Of a stretch of DNA of 64,000 bases, positions 18,004-26,073 are shown piece after piece. Numbering within the stretch: position 1 is the first letter of the stretch; each line of letters starts with the position of its first letter. The notes below the pieces were generated by a model. The model had not been told where the DNA came from and did not search any database. It saw only the letters and a list, made by a program, of their open reading frames with translations. Source of the DNA: Rhodopseudomonas faecalis (GTDB taxonomy: Bacteria; Pseudomonadota; Alphaproteobacteria; Rhizobiales; Xanthobacteraceae); contig NZ_QJTI01000010.1 of the NCBI RefSeq assembly GCF_003217325.1, positions 62,001 through 126,000 of the forward strand. The letters are read 5' to 3'. Both the position numbers and the translations under genes were made by a program.

Positions 18004-19452
18004 ATGAATCCAGTCAGCCAAAAAGTGATGAAGGCTTGGATCGCGTTGGGCACCCGCTTTCTGCCTTTCGCGGATGCCGCAACGCCAGACTTGCCGCTGT
18101 CGCGGCTGCTGCGACTCTCCCTTTTTCAAGTTTCCGTCGGCATGTCCCTGGTGCTGCTCGTTGGCACGCTCAACCGGGTGATGATCGTCGAATTGAACGT
18201 GCCGGCGTCGATCGTCGGCGTGATGATTTCGTTGCCGCTGATCTTTGCGCCGTTCCGTGCGCTGATCGGCTATCGCTCCGACGTGCATCAGTCGGTGCTG
18301 GGCTGGCGCCGCGTGCCGTTCCTGTACAAGGGCACCATGGTGCAGTTCGGCGGTCTCGCCATTCTGCCGTTCGCGCTGCTGGTGCTGTCCGGCGGCGGTG
18401 AAGCCGGTCATGCGCCGGTGTGGATCGGCCAATTTGCAGCCGCGCTGTCATTCCTGCTAATCGGCGCTGGCGTGCACACCACCCAGACCGTTGGTCTGGC
18501 GCTGGCGACCGACCTTGCCGCGCCCGAGTCCCGCCCCAAGGTGGTGGGGCTGATGTACACCATGCTGCTGCTCGGCATGATCGTCGCGGCCTTCGTGTAT
18601 GGCGCGCTGCTTGCTGAATTTTCGCCGGGCCGCCTGATTCAGGTGATTCAGGGCGCCGCCGTGATTACCATCGTGCTGAACGCGATCGCGGTCTGGAAGC
18701 AGGAAACCCGCAGCAGCGCGGCCAAGGCGCGCGCGCAGCAGCAGGCCACCACCTTCCGCGATTCCTGGAACGTCTACATCAAGGGCGACAACGCGATGCG
18801 TCGCCTGATCGCCGTTGGCCTCGGCACCATGGCGTTCAGCATGGAGGACGTGCTGCTCGAGCCGTTCGGTGGCCAGGTGCTGCATCTCAGCGTCGGCGAC
18901 ACCACCAAGCTCACCGCTGCGCTGGCGGTCGGTGGTCTGTTCGGCTTCGGTCTGGCGTCGCGCGTGCTCAGCCGCGGTGCTGATCCGTTCCGGATGGCGA
19001 GCTATGGCGCGCTGGTCGGTATTCCGGCGTTCATGGCGGTGATTTTGGCCGCGCCGTTCTCATCGGCGCTGCTGTTCGGCTTCGGCACGTTGATGATCGG
19101 TTTTGGCGCCGGCCTGTTTGGTCACGGCACTCTGACCGCCACCATGAACGCTGCGCCGAAGGATCAAGCCGGTCTCGCGCTTGGTGCGTGGGGCGCGGTA
19201 CAGGCTTCCGCTGCAGGTATTGCGATCGCGCTTGGTGGCATCTTGAGAGACATTGTTCACGCTCTCGCACCAAATACTGTGCTCGGTCCTGCGGCGGGGT
19301 ACCACTTCGTTTACTCGCTCGAAATAGTTTTGCTGTTTGCGACACTCGTAGCAATGATCCCGCTGATCCGGCGCCCGAAAGGCTTCGCCGAGGCGGATGA
19401 GTTGCTGGCGCGGCCGGAGATCGGCCTTGAGACTGAAACGGAGAAGTCATGA
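18004..19452 (+). CDS. pucC: LH2 assembly factor PucC (BCD transporter family)
   Basis: A 482-residue, twelve-helix membrane protein of the PucC/LhaA (bacteriochlorophyll delivery) branch of the major facilitator superfamily. Typical stretches are LSLFQVSVGMSLVLLVGTLN, NRVMIVELNVPASIVG, the GWRRVPFLYKGT loop and MEDVLLEPFGG. PucC is needed for LH2 assembly, probably by guiding pigments or apoproteins. It lies 180 bases after pucA and its stop codon overlaps the next start (ATGA), so the repeat-protein gene is translationally coupled to it. ATG 18004 is preferred to a TTG 15 bases upstream; neither has a good ribosome site. Confidence 0.95.
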   Translation: MNPVSQKVMKAWIALGTRFLPFADAATPDLPLSRLLRLSLFQVSVGMSLVLLVGTLNRVMIVELNVPASIVGVMISLPLIFAPFRALIGYRSDVHQSVLGWRRVPFLYKGTMVQFGGLAILPFALLVLSGGGEAGHAPVWIGQFAAALSFLLIGAGVHTTQTVGLALATDLAAPESRPKVVGLMYTMLLLGMIVAAFVYGALLAEFSPGRLIQVIQGAAVITIVLNAIAVWKQETRSSAAKARAQQQATTFRDSWNVYIKGDNAMRRLIAVGLGTMAFSMEDVLLEPFGGQVLHLSVGDTTKLTAALAVGGLFGFGLASRVLSRGADPFRMASYGALVGIPAFMAVILAAPFSSALLFGFGTLMIGFGAGLFGHGTLTATMNAAPKDQAGLALGAWGAVQASAAGIAIALGGILRDIVHALAPNTVLGPAAGYHFVYSLEIVLLFATLVAMIPLIRRPKGFAEADELLARPEIGLETETEKS

Positions 19453-20099
19453 CGCAGATCACCCGACTGTACGACTCGACCCGACAGATTCCGTCGATCG
19501 AGACCGAGCTGAAGAACAACGGCTATCGGTACGCCGTGGTGACCAGCGCGCAGCCGAGCAATGGTGCGACCTTGGACGACAGCATCCTGGCTGCGCTTGG
19601 GCGCGCCGGTGTGTCGCGCGGCGAGCAGGCTGCCTGCCTCGATGCGATCAAGCGCGGTGGCGCTTTGGTGTCGGTGAATGCGTCGTTCGGCTTCGGCGCC
19701 AAGGCGTCGGCGCTGCTCGACAAGTTCGGTCCGGGCAAGATCACCGCGACCAGCAGCGCGTCGGTCAACGCTGATGATGAAGATTGCAAGGCTGCGCCGT
19801 TCTCCAAGATCGTGCGCGCCCCTGTGCTGCTCGATACGTCGGGCGAGTACAAGTCCTATTCGGGCACGCCGCTGCTGCTCGATAGCAAGAAGTTCTTGTC
19901 GGGCACGCCGCTTGTGCTCAAGGGCGACAAGTTCTTCTCTGGCACTCCCCTGCTGCTCGACAGCAGCGGTCCCTACAAGTCGTTCTCCGGCACTCCTCTG
20001 CTGATTGACGACAAGAAGTACTATTCGGGGACTCCGCTGCTGCTGAACAACCCGACCCCGCTGTCTTCTTGGCTGGGTCTTCCCGTCCTCTTGAAGTAG
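19449..20099 (+). CDS. puc-operon protein: globular domain plus seven LH2-gamma-like repeats
   Basis: A 216-residue protein in two parts. Residues 1-97 form an alpha/beta domain: SIETELKNNGYRYAVVTSAQ, a helix LAALGRAGVSRGEQAACLDA, and the strand RGGALVSVNAS. The order resembles small ferredoxin-like DUF1269/general-stress domains, a tentative match. After a charged linker come seven units of P-(L/V)-(L/V)-L/I type, five reading G-T-P-L-(L/V)-(L/I), beginning near residues 124, 139, 152, 165, 181, 194 and 210 (spacings 13, 15 or 16), joined by aromatic/lysine turns such as DSKKFLS. There is no membrane helix. Its ATG overlaps the pucC stop, so it is coupled to pucC. The repeats match the next gene. 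I infer a role in LH2 architecture or assembly; no function is known to me. Confidence 0.85.
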   Translation: MTQITRLYDSTRQIPSIETELKNNGYRYAVVTSAQPSNGATLDDSILAALGRAGVSRGEQAACLDAIKRGGALVSVNASFGFGAKASALLDKFGPGKITATSSASVNADDEDCKAAPFSKIVRAPVLLDTSGEYKSYSGTPLLLDSKKFLSGTPLVLKGDKFFSGTPLLLDSSGPYKSFSGTPLLIDDKKYYSGTPLLLNNPTPLSSWLGLPVLLK

Positions 20100-20109
20100 G
20101 ATCACCACC

Positions 20110-20364
20110 ATGAGCGAATACAAAGGTACCTCCGGCCAGCCGCTGCTGCTCGACAGCAACAAGTTCTTCTCGGGCACCCCGCTGCTGCTCGACAGCAACA
20201 AGTTCTTCTCGGGCATGCCGCTGCTGCTCGACAGCAACAAGTTCTTCTCGGGCACCCCGCTGCTGATCGACAGCAAGACCACTTTTTCGGGCTCGCCGCT
20301 GATCCTCGAGCAGAAGGGCGAGTACAAGTCCTTCTCCGGCCAGCCGCTGCTGCTGTCGAAGTAA
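20110..20364 (+). CDS. Candidate LH2 gamma subunit: six GxPLLL repeats (84 aa)
   Basis: An 84-residue protein that is almost entirely repeats. Six units with the core P-L-(L/I)-(L/I) start with Gly at residues 9, 22, 35, 48, 61 and 77, spaced 13, 13, 13, 13 and 16. Linkers read DSNKFFS, DSKTTFS and a longer EQKGEYKSFS. It has no signal peptide or full membrane helix, so it would form an extended ribbon. From memory, the gamma chain seen by cryo-EM in R. palustris LH2 winds past six alpha-beta units near the cytoplasmic side and binds six extra bacteriochlorophylls; six repeats fit one per unit. It starts 10 bases after the longer repeat gene and a strong terminator follows. The gamma identity is inference from repeat count, size and operon. 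Confidence 0.85.
   Translation: MSEYKGTSGQPLLLDSNKFFSGTPLLLDSNKFFSGMPLLLDSNKFFSGTPLLIDSKTTFSGSPLILEQKGEYKSFSGQPLLLSK
20140..20256 (+). repeat. Three near-identical 39-base tandem repeats in the gamma-like gene
   Basis: Units starting at 20140, 20179 and 20218 each encode PLLLDSNKFFSG(T/M). They differ at only a few bases, much closer than the protein constraint alone requires, so the array looks recently expanded or homogenised. Each unit is exactly 13 codons, so gain or loss keeps the frame. Confidence 0.9.
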
Positions 20365-20392
20365 GACGACACGTCCGTTTCGGACACGAAAG

Positions 20393-20430
20393 CGCCGCAG
20401 GCAGCAATGCCTGCGGCGTTTTGCTTTTTG
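20393..20430 (+). terminator. Rho-independent terminator of the puc operon
   Basis: A 10-base perfect GC-rich stem, CGCCGCAGGC (20393-20402) with GCCTGCGGCG (20409-20418), has a 6-base loop and is followed by TTTTGCTTTTTG. It ends the pucBAC-repeat gene operon. Confidence 0.9.
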
Positions 20431-20850
20431 CGCACGAGCCTGTGGTTCCGCGCAAGCGTCACCCGCCGCCGGCAGCGATCGCCAGTTCCTTGCGCCACTA
20501 CCGGGCGCGCCCCGGCGTTGCGTGGCTCCCCGCGGGGCGCTCGCAGACCGCAAACTTGCCTCATTGCCATTGCAAATGATCCGCGGTTCCGCCATCTGCG
20601 GAACGAGGATTTGGGCTGCCGGTGCCGCAAGACGCGGCCAATCGTCGCCGGGGGGAAAGTTTTTCCCTTTTGCGGCAATGGGATGGGGGAATGTGACAAC
20701 GCGCCGCCGTCGCCTTATGTTGTGCCGCACAAATCCGACATTAATGTCTGTTCATCTATTTCATGTGACCTCTGGGGGGAGGGGAGCAGGGAATATTGGT
20801 GAATTTTTCGTGGCGGCGTCCGGGGGACGACGCTTGAGAGGATAGGACTG
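20431..20850. other. Intergenic region before the efflux genes
   Basis: About 420 bases with no convincing gene. It contains GC-rich palindromes in its first half and, near the end, a perfect 12-base palindrome (20737-20748) and an AT-richer stretch that probably holds the efflux-operon promoter. Confidence 0.5.
20737..20748. promoter_or_regulatory. Perfect palindrome upstream of the RND operon
   Basis: GACATTAATGTC is a perfect 12-base palindrome about 100 bases before the adaptor gene, of the kind bound by TetR-type repressors of efflux pumps. No such repressor gene adjoins it. Operator function is inference. Confidence 0.35.
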
Positions 20851-22053
20851 ATGAGTCGGGTGATAAGACTGTTCGGATTGGCGGCGACGCTGAGCTTGGC
20901 GACGTTGCTGGCCGGATGCGATTCGCCGGGCGATGCCTCCGCCTCTTCCTCGACAGTCGCGCCAGACGTCACGATTTACACCGTCAAGGCGCAGCCCCGT
21001 TCCATCATCCGTGAGCTGCCGGGCCGTATTGCGCCGATCCGGGTTGCCGAGGTCCGACCGCGGGTCTCGGGGATCATTGTCGCGCGCATGTTCCAGCAGG
21101 GCAGCGAAGTGAAGGCCGGCGACCCGCTATACCGGATCGATCCGCGGCCGTTCGAGGTCGAATTGCAGGCCGCCGAGGCCGCGGTCGCCAAGGCCCACGC
21201 CGCGCTCGAGCAGGCGACGCTGCAGGCCGAGCGTATGACCTCGCTGGCCAGCCAGAATGCCGCCTCCAAGGCGCAGAGCGAGATCGCGACCGGCACCATG
21301 CGCCAGGCGCGCGCTGAACTGGCGGTGCGCGAGGCGGAACTGGCCCGCGCCAAGCTCAATCTCGATTACGCGACCATCCGCGCCCCGATCAGCGGCGTGA
21401 TCGGCGCCGCGCTGGTCAGCGAAGGCGCGCTGGTGGTGCAGAACGACTCGACCAGCCTCGCCACCATTCAGCAGATCGAGAACGTCTATGCCGACTTCAC
21501 CGAGCCGGTGGCGGAACTCAATCGACTGCGCCGCGCCTTCGATTCCGGCGAGCTTGACCAAATCGCGCCGGATGCGGTGCGCGTGCGGTTGGTGCTCGAC
21601 GGCGGCACCATCTATCCGCTGGCCGGCAAGCTGTTGTTCTCAGAAGCCAAGGTCGACGCCTTCACCGGCCAAGTGACGCTGCGCGGCGAGTTCAAGAATC
21701 CCGGCCGCGAGCTGCTGCCCGGCATGTATGTCCGGGTGCTGATCGAGAAGGGCGTCGACGCCGACGCGATCGCGGTGCCGCAGCAGGCGATCCAGCGCAA
21801 CGCCGCCGGCCGCAGTGAGGTGTTCGTGGTCAAGGACGACAACCGCATCGCGGTGCAGCCGGTTCGCACCGGTGGCCTGCAGGATGGCCAATGGCTGGTG
21901 CTCGATGGCTTGAAGCCCGGAGACCGCGTCGTGATCGAAGGCTTTCAGAAATTCGCCCCGGGCGATGAAGTGAAGCCGCGCCAAGTCGTCAGCGACCTTG
22001 GCGAGGACCAGGTCGAGACCAATTTCGCTACCATCGTCAAAGCGAGCCAGTAA
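20851..22053 (+). CDS. RND efflux periplasmic adaptor (lipoprotein)
   Basis: The membrane-fusion protein of a tripartite RND pump, 400 residues. A lipoprotein signal ends in LLAGC (Cys25), so it is anchored to the inner membrane. Then come the lipoyl half-motif GRIAPIRVAEVRPRVSGIIV, a helical hairpin (about 100-165), the second lipoyl half (LDYATIRAPISGVIGAALVS) and a beta-barrel domain. The pattern is that of AcrA/MexA. The transporter gene follows after nine bases. No outer-membrane channel gene is next to it, so the pump probably uses a shared TolC-type channel. Confidence 0.93.
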   Translation: MSRVIRLFGLAATLSLATLLAGCDSPGDASASSSTVAPDVTIYTVKAQPRSIIRELPGRIAPIRVAEVRPRVSGIIVARMFQQGSEVKAGDPLYRIDPRPFEVELQAAEAAVAKAHAALEQATLQAERMTSLASQNAASKAQSEIATGTMRQARAELAVREAELARAKLNLDYATIRAPISGVIGAALVSEGALVVQNDSTSLATIQQIENVYADFTEPVAELNRLRRAFDSGELDQIAPDAVRVRLVLDGGTIYPLAGKLLFSEAKVDAFTGQVTLRGEFKNPGRELLPGMYVRVLIEKGVDADAIAVPQQAIQRNAAGRSEVFVVKDDNRIAVQPVRTGGLQDGQWLVLDGLKPGDRVVIEGFQKFAPGDEVKPRQVVSDLGEDQVETNFATIVKASQ

Positions 22054-22062
22054 GCGCCCGCC

Positions 22063-25000
22063 ATGCCCTCTTTTTTCATTGACCGCCCCATCTTCGCATG
22101 GGTCATCGCGCTGTTCATCTGTCTGATCGGCGCCATCACGGTTCCGCAACTGCCGGTCGCGCAATATCCGATCATTGCGCCGCCTTCGATTTCGGTGTCG
22201 ACCAGCTATCCCGGCGCCTCGCCGGAAAACCTCTACAACAGCGTCACGCGGCTGATTGAAGAGGAGTTGAACGGCGCTAGCGGCATTCTGAACTTCGAAT
22301 CGACCTCGGACTCGCTCGGTCAGGTCGAAATCATCGCCAACTTCATGCCGGGCACCGATCCGAGCCTGGCCTCGGTGGAAGTGCAGAACCGCATCAAACG
22401 CGTCGAGGCCCGCTTGCCGCGGGCCGTGATGCAGCAAGGCATTCTGATCGAAGAAGCCTCGAGCGCGGTGCTGCAGATCGTGACGCTGAGTTCGACCGAC
22501 GGCACGCTCGATGAAATCGGGCTCGGCGACTTCATGATCCGCAACGTGCTCGGCGAAATCCGGCGTATTCCGGGCGTCGGCCGCGCCACGCTGTATTCCA
22601 CCGAACGTTCGCTGCGCATCTGGATCGATCCGGCCAAGCTGGTCGGCTTCAATCTGACCGCCGACGACGTCACCAAGGCCGTCACGGCGCAAAACGCCCA
22701 GGTCGCATCCGGCGCGGTCGGCGCCGAGCCGTCCAACAAGGACCAGAAGATCGCGGCGCTGGTGCTCGTGAAGGGCCAGCTGTCGTCGGCCGACGAGTTC
22801 GGCGCGATCGTGCTGCGCGCCAATCCCGACGGCTCGACCGTGCGGCTGCGCGACGTGGCGCGCATCGAGATCGGCGGTCTCAGCTACCAGTTCAACACCC
22901 GGCTCGACGGCAAGCCGGTGGCCGGTCTGTCGGTGCTGCTGTCGCCGACTGGCAACGCGCTGGCGACCGCGAGCGCGGTCGAAGCCAAGATGAAGGAGCT
23001 GTCGCGCTTCTTCCCGGCCAACATCAAGTACGAGATCCCCTACAACATCACCCCGGTGGTGCAGGCGTCGGTCAACAAGGTGTTGATGACGCTGGCCGAA
23101 GCGGTGCTGCTGGTGTTCGTGGTGATGTTCCTGTTCCTGCAGAACATCCGCTACACCATCATTCCGACCATCGTGGTGCCGGTGGCGCTGCTCGGCACTT
23201 GCGTGTCGCTGCTGCTGTTCGGCTATTCCATCAACATGCTGACGCTGTTCGGCATGGTGCTGGCGATCGGCATTCTGGTCGACGACGCCATCGTCGTGGT
23301 GGAAAACGTCGAGCGCATCATGTCCGAGGAAGGGCTGGCGCCGAAGGAAGCCACCAAGAAGGCGATGTCGCAGATCACCGGCGCCATTATCGGCATCACA
23401 TTGGTGCTGGTCGCGGTGTTCGTGCCGATGGCGTTCTTCCCCGGCTCGGTCGGCATCATCTATCGGCAGTTCTCGATCACCATGGTGTCGGCGATCAGCT
23501 TCTCGGCGCTGATGGCGCTGACGCTGACGCCCGCTTTGTGCGCGACGCTGCTCAAGCCGGTGACAGCGGGGCACGCCCACGCCGAAAAGGGCGTGTTCGG
23601 TTACTTCAATCGCGCGCTCGACGGCATCCGCAATCGCTACGCGCGGGTGGTCGGCTGGAATCTGAAGCGCACCGGCCGGCTGATGATCATCTATGCCGTG
23701 CTGGTCGCGGGGCTGGTGTTGGCGTTCGTGCGCATGCCGGGCGGCTTCTTGCCGATCGATGACCAGGGCTTCTTGACAGTCGACGTGCAGACGCCGCCGG
23801 AATCCTCCTATAACCGCACCTATAATGTCGTGCGCACGGTCGAGGATTGGCTGATCAACCGCGCGGGCGTCGAGAACGTCACGTTCCTGACCGGCTTCTC
23901 GTTCCTCGGCCAGGGCATGAACACGGCGCAGGCGTTCGTCACCCTGAAGGATTGGTCGAAGCGTGGATCGGAGGATTCGGCAGGCGCGATTGTCGATGAC
24001 GCCAATAAATCGCTGTCCACGATCCGCGACGCGCGTATTTCCGCGCTGGAGCCGCCGCCGATCGACAACCTCGGCAACTCGGCGGGCTTCAGCTTCCGTC
24101 TGCAGGACCGCGGCCAGAAGGGCTACACGGCGCTGATGGAAGCGACCGACCAGCTGATCAAGGCCGCCAATGCCAGCCCGGTGTTGCAGCGGGTCTATGT
24201 CGAAGGTCTGCCGCCGTCGCCGCAGGTCAATCTGATGATCGACCGCGAGAAGGCCGGCGCGTTCGGCGTCACCTTCGAGGACATCAACAACACCATCTCG
24301 ACCAATCTCGGCTCGGCCTACGTCAACGACTTCCCGAACCGCGGCCGCATGCAGCGTGTGATCGTGCAGAGCGACACGTTTGCGCGCATGAATGCCGACG
24401 AAATCCTGGCCTACAACGTCAAGAATTCGCGCGGCGAGCTGGTGCCGTTCTCGTCTTTCGCCACCATCGAATGGATCAAGGGACCGACCCAGATCGTCGG
24501 CTTCAACTACTATCCGGCGGTGCGTATCTCCGGCGAAGCTAAGGCCGGCTACACGTCGGGCGACGCCATCAAGGAGATGGAACGGCTGGCGGGGCAGTTG
24601 CCGCGCGGCTTCGGCTATGACTGGGCCGGTCAGTCGCTGCAGGAAAAGCTGTCGGGTTCGCAGGCGCCGTTCCTGCTAGCGCTGTCGGCGCTGGTGGTGT
24701 TCCTGTGCCTGGCCGCGCTCTACGAGAGCTGGACGATTCCGATCGCGGTGCTGCTCACCGTGCCGCTCGGCATGATCGGCGCCGTGGTTGCCGCGGCGGG
24801 CCGCGGCCTGCCCAACGACGTGTATTTCACCGTGGCGCTGATTACGATCATCGGTCTCGCGGCCAAGGACGCGATTCTGATCGTGGAATTCGCCAAGGAT
24901 CTGCGCAAGGAAGGCAAACCGCTGACCGCGGCGACCATGGAGGCGGCGCATCTACGCTTCCGGCCGATCTTGATGACCGGTCTTGCGTTCATCAGCGGCG

Positions 25001-25227
25001 TGCTGCCGATGGTGATCGCGAGCGGCGCCGGCGCCAAGAGCCAGCACGCGATCGGCACCAGCGTCGCTGGCGGCATGATTGCGGTGGTGGTGCTGGCGCT
25101 GCTGTTCGTGCCGGTGTTCTTCGTCACGGTGCAGCGGCTGCTGGCGCGCGATCGCTCCGACGAGAGTCCGTCCACGGAAAGCGGCAAGGCGGTGCCGGCT
25201 CACGGTCAGATCGACGCGCGAAACTGA
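22063..25227 (+). CDS. RND efflux transporter (AcrB/HAE1 family)
   Basis: A 1054-residue inner-membrane drug/proton antiporter of the hydrophobe/amphiphile type. It starts MPSFFIDRPIFAWVIALFIC and has two repeats, each with one helix, a large periplasmic loop and five more helices. The proton-relay aspartates lie in ILVDDAIVVVEN near residues 407-408, and the matching second-half helix reads IGLAAKDAILIVEFAKD. Length is normal. It forms an operon with the adaptor. Likely substrates are hydrophobic drugs or toxins; specificity cannot be read. The operon separates the puc genes from bciB. Confidence 0.95.
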   Translation: MPSFFIDRPIFAWVIALFICLIGAITVPQLPVAQYPIIAPPSISVSTSYPGASPENLYNSVTRLIEEELNGASGILNFESTSDSLGQVEIIANFMPGTDPSLASVEVQNRIKRVEARLPRAVMQQGILIEEASSAVLQIVTLSSTDGTLDEIGLGDFMIRNVLGEIRRIPGVGRATLYSTERSLRIWIDPAKLVGFNLTADDVTKAVTAQNAQVASGAVGAEPSNKDQKIAALVLVKGQLSSADEFGAIVLRANPDGSTVRLRDVARIEIGGLSYQFNTRLDGKPVAGLSVLLSPTGNALATASAVEAKMKELSRFFPANIKYEIPYNITPVVQASVNKVLMTLAEAVLLVFVVMFLFLQNIRYTIIPTIVVPVALLGTCVSLLLFGYSINMLTLFGMVLAIGILVDDAIVVVENVERIMSEEGLAPKEATKKAMSQITGAIIGITLVLVAVFVPMAFFPGSVGIIYRQFSITMVSAISFSALMALTLTPALCATLLKPVTAGHAHAEKGVFGYFNRALDGIRNRYARVVGWNLKRTGRLMIIYAVLVAGLVLAFVRMPGGFLPIDDQGFLTVDVQTPPESSYNRTYNVVRTVEDWLINRAGVENVTFLTGFSFLGQGMNTAQAFVTLKDWSKRGSEDSAGAIVDDANKSLSTIRDARISALEPPPIDNLGNSAGFSFRLQDRGQKGYTALMEATDQLIKAANASPVLQRVYVEGLPPSPQVNLMIDREKAGAFGVTFEDINNTISTNLGSAYVNDFPNRGRMQRVIVQSDTFARMNADEILAYNVKNSRGELVPFSSFATIEWIKGPTQIVGFNYYPAVRISGEAKAGYTSGDAIKEMERLAGQLPRGFGYDWAGQSLQEKLSGSQAPFLLALSALVVFLCLAALYESWTIPIAVLLTVPLGMIGAVVAAAGRGLPNDVYFTVALITIIGLAAKDAILIVEFAKDLRKEGKPLTAATMEAAHLRFRPILMTGLAFISGVLPMVIASGAGAKSQHAIGTSVAGGMIAVVVLALLFVPVFFVTVQRLLARDRSDESPSTESGKAVPAHGQIDARN

Positions 25228-25320
25228 TCGTGACCGCGGAACCGGCACGGGCGATCATTGGCTGGGAACTAACCGCGCAAAGCTCCGTTCCTTCGGTCGT
25301 CAACAGACCGGAGGAAAGTC

Positions 25321-25770
25321 ATGAACGGAGATCAACCCATCAGCTGGCTGATGTTCTTCACCCTGGCCGCAGGGGTGGTGATCGTCGGTGGTTTCATCAT
25401 CAACTTCCTGCGCTCGCGCAGCAATCGCGATGTCGCCGAAGATACGCTGGCCGGTGATGGCCACGGCCGCTTTCTGGCGCCGAGCGGCGCGGGACCGGAA
25501 CTGCTGGCCGTCACCGCATTCGCCCTGATCGCGATGGGGCTGCTGGCGGTGGGCTACAACAACAAGTCCGACTCGCTTACCGCGCAGGCGCCGTCGCCCG
25601 CCGGCCAGACCACCGGCCAGAGCGGCTTGCAGGCTCCTGGATCGCAGAACCAGCCAAAGCCCTATCAGCCGGCCAATCCGGCGACCGATCAGCGCGTCTC
25701 GCCGACCGGATCTGACGCTGGCGTTGGTGCCTCGCCCGGCAACACCGGCACGCCGACCAAAGAACAATAG
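25321..25770 (+). CDS. Hypothetical membrane protein with disordered tail (149 aa)
   Basis: An unrecognised protein. One hydrophobic helix (about residues 9-29, LMFFTLAAGVVIVGGFIINF) and a second at about 60-77 are followed by a Pro/Gly/Ser/Gln-rich, probably disordered tail to the end. GGAGG seven bases upstream marks the ATG. It begins 93 bases after the RND transporter on the same strand and may be co-transcribed. A bidirectional terminator follows. Confidence 0.6.
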   Translation: MNGDQPISWLMFFTLAAGVVIVGGFIINFLRSRSNRDVAEDTLAGDGHGRFLAPSGAGPELLAVTAFALIAMGLLAVGYNNKSDSLTAQAPSPAGQTTGQSGLQAPGSQNQPKPYQPANPATDQRVSPTGSDAGVGASPGNTGTPTKEQ

Positions 25771-25803
25771 CGCCCGCGATTGATTAGAATCGCGCCGCTG
25801 GTG

Positions 25804-25826
25804 ATGGCCGGGCTCGCCCCGGCCAT
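25804..25826. repeat. ATGGCCGGG palindrome, copy 1
   Basis: ATGGCCGGG, a 5-base loop and CCCGGCCAT form a perfect 9-base stem. The same stem occurs at 25986, 40401 and 47449, with a variant at 46170, always between genes. It is a dispersed intergenic repeat. Confidence 0.75.
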
Positions 25827-25851
25827 TGTTCGGCGTTGAGTTCGACACAGC

Positions 25852-25880
25852 AAAAAGGCCGGAGCTGCTCCGGCCTTTTT
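25852..25880. terminator. Bidirectional terminator
   Basis: AAAAAGGCCGGAG pairs with CTCCGGCCTTTTT across a 3-base loop. The stem ends in T runs read from either side, so it can terminate both the genes to its left and the leftward genes to its right. Confidence 0.9.
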
Positions 25881-25923
25881 CCATAAGGTCGCTGTGTCAT
25901 ACCATCAGGTCGTATCAATGACC

Positions 25924-26008
25924 GTCATACCCGCGCTTGTCGCGGGTATCCACGTCTTAAGATCGCTGCAAGATCAAAGACGTGGATGGCCGGGACGAGC
26001 CCGGCCAT
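25924..26008. repeat. Composite intergenic palindromic repeat
   Basis: A nested element: TACCCGCG...CGCGGGTA, then CCACGTCTT paired with the later AAGACGTGG, then the ATGGCCGGG stem (25986-26008, loop ACGAG). It is typical of mobile palindromic intergenic repeats in the Bradyrhizobium lineage. No coding content. Confidence 0.75.
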
Positions 26009-26073
26009 GACATGCGGATAGGTTGGTAGCAATCGCCGTTGCTATAAGCGCGACTAGGCCGACGCGCGATCGG

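Noticed and set aside
18387-18430. Possible additional genes on the opposite strand of pucC and of the pigment genes.
   Set aside because: The very high GC content makes long open frames on the complementary strand; none had a ribosome site, family motif or sensible composition.
20110-20364. Considered whether the 84-residue repeat protein is merely low-complexity or a spurious frame in GC-rich DNA.
   Set aside because: The repeat is regular at 13 or 16 residues, is shared with the preceding gene where DNA differs more, sits in an operon with puc genes and is followed by a terminator. A real protein is by far the better reading.
20393-20418. Considered as part of a CRISPR or repeat array after the gamma-like gene.
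   Set aside because: It is a single hairpin followed by a T run, which is a terminator. No CRISPR-type repeat-spacer pattern exists anywhere in the window.
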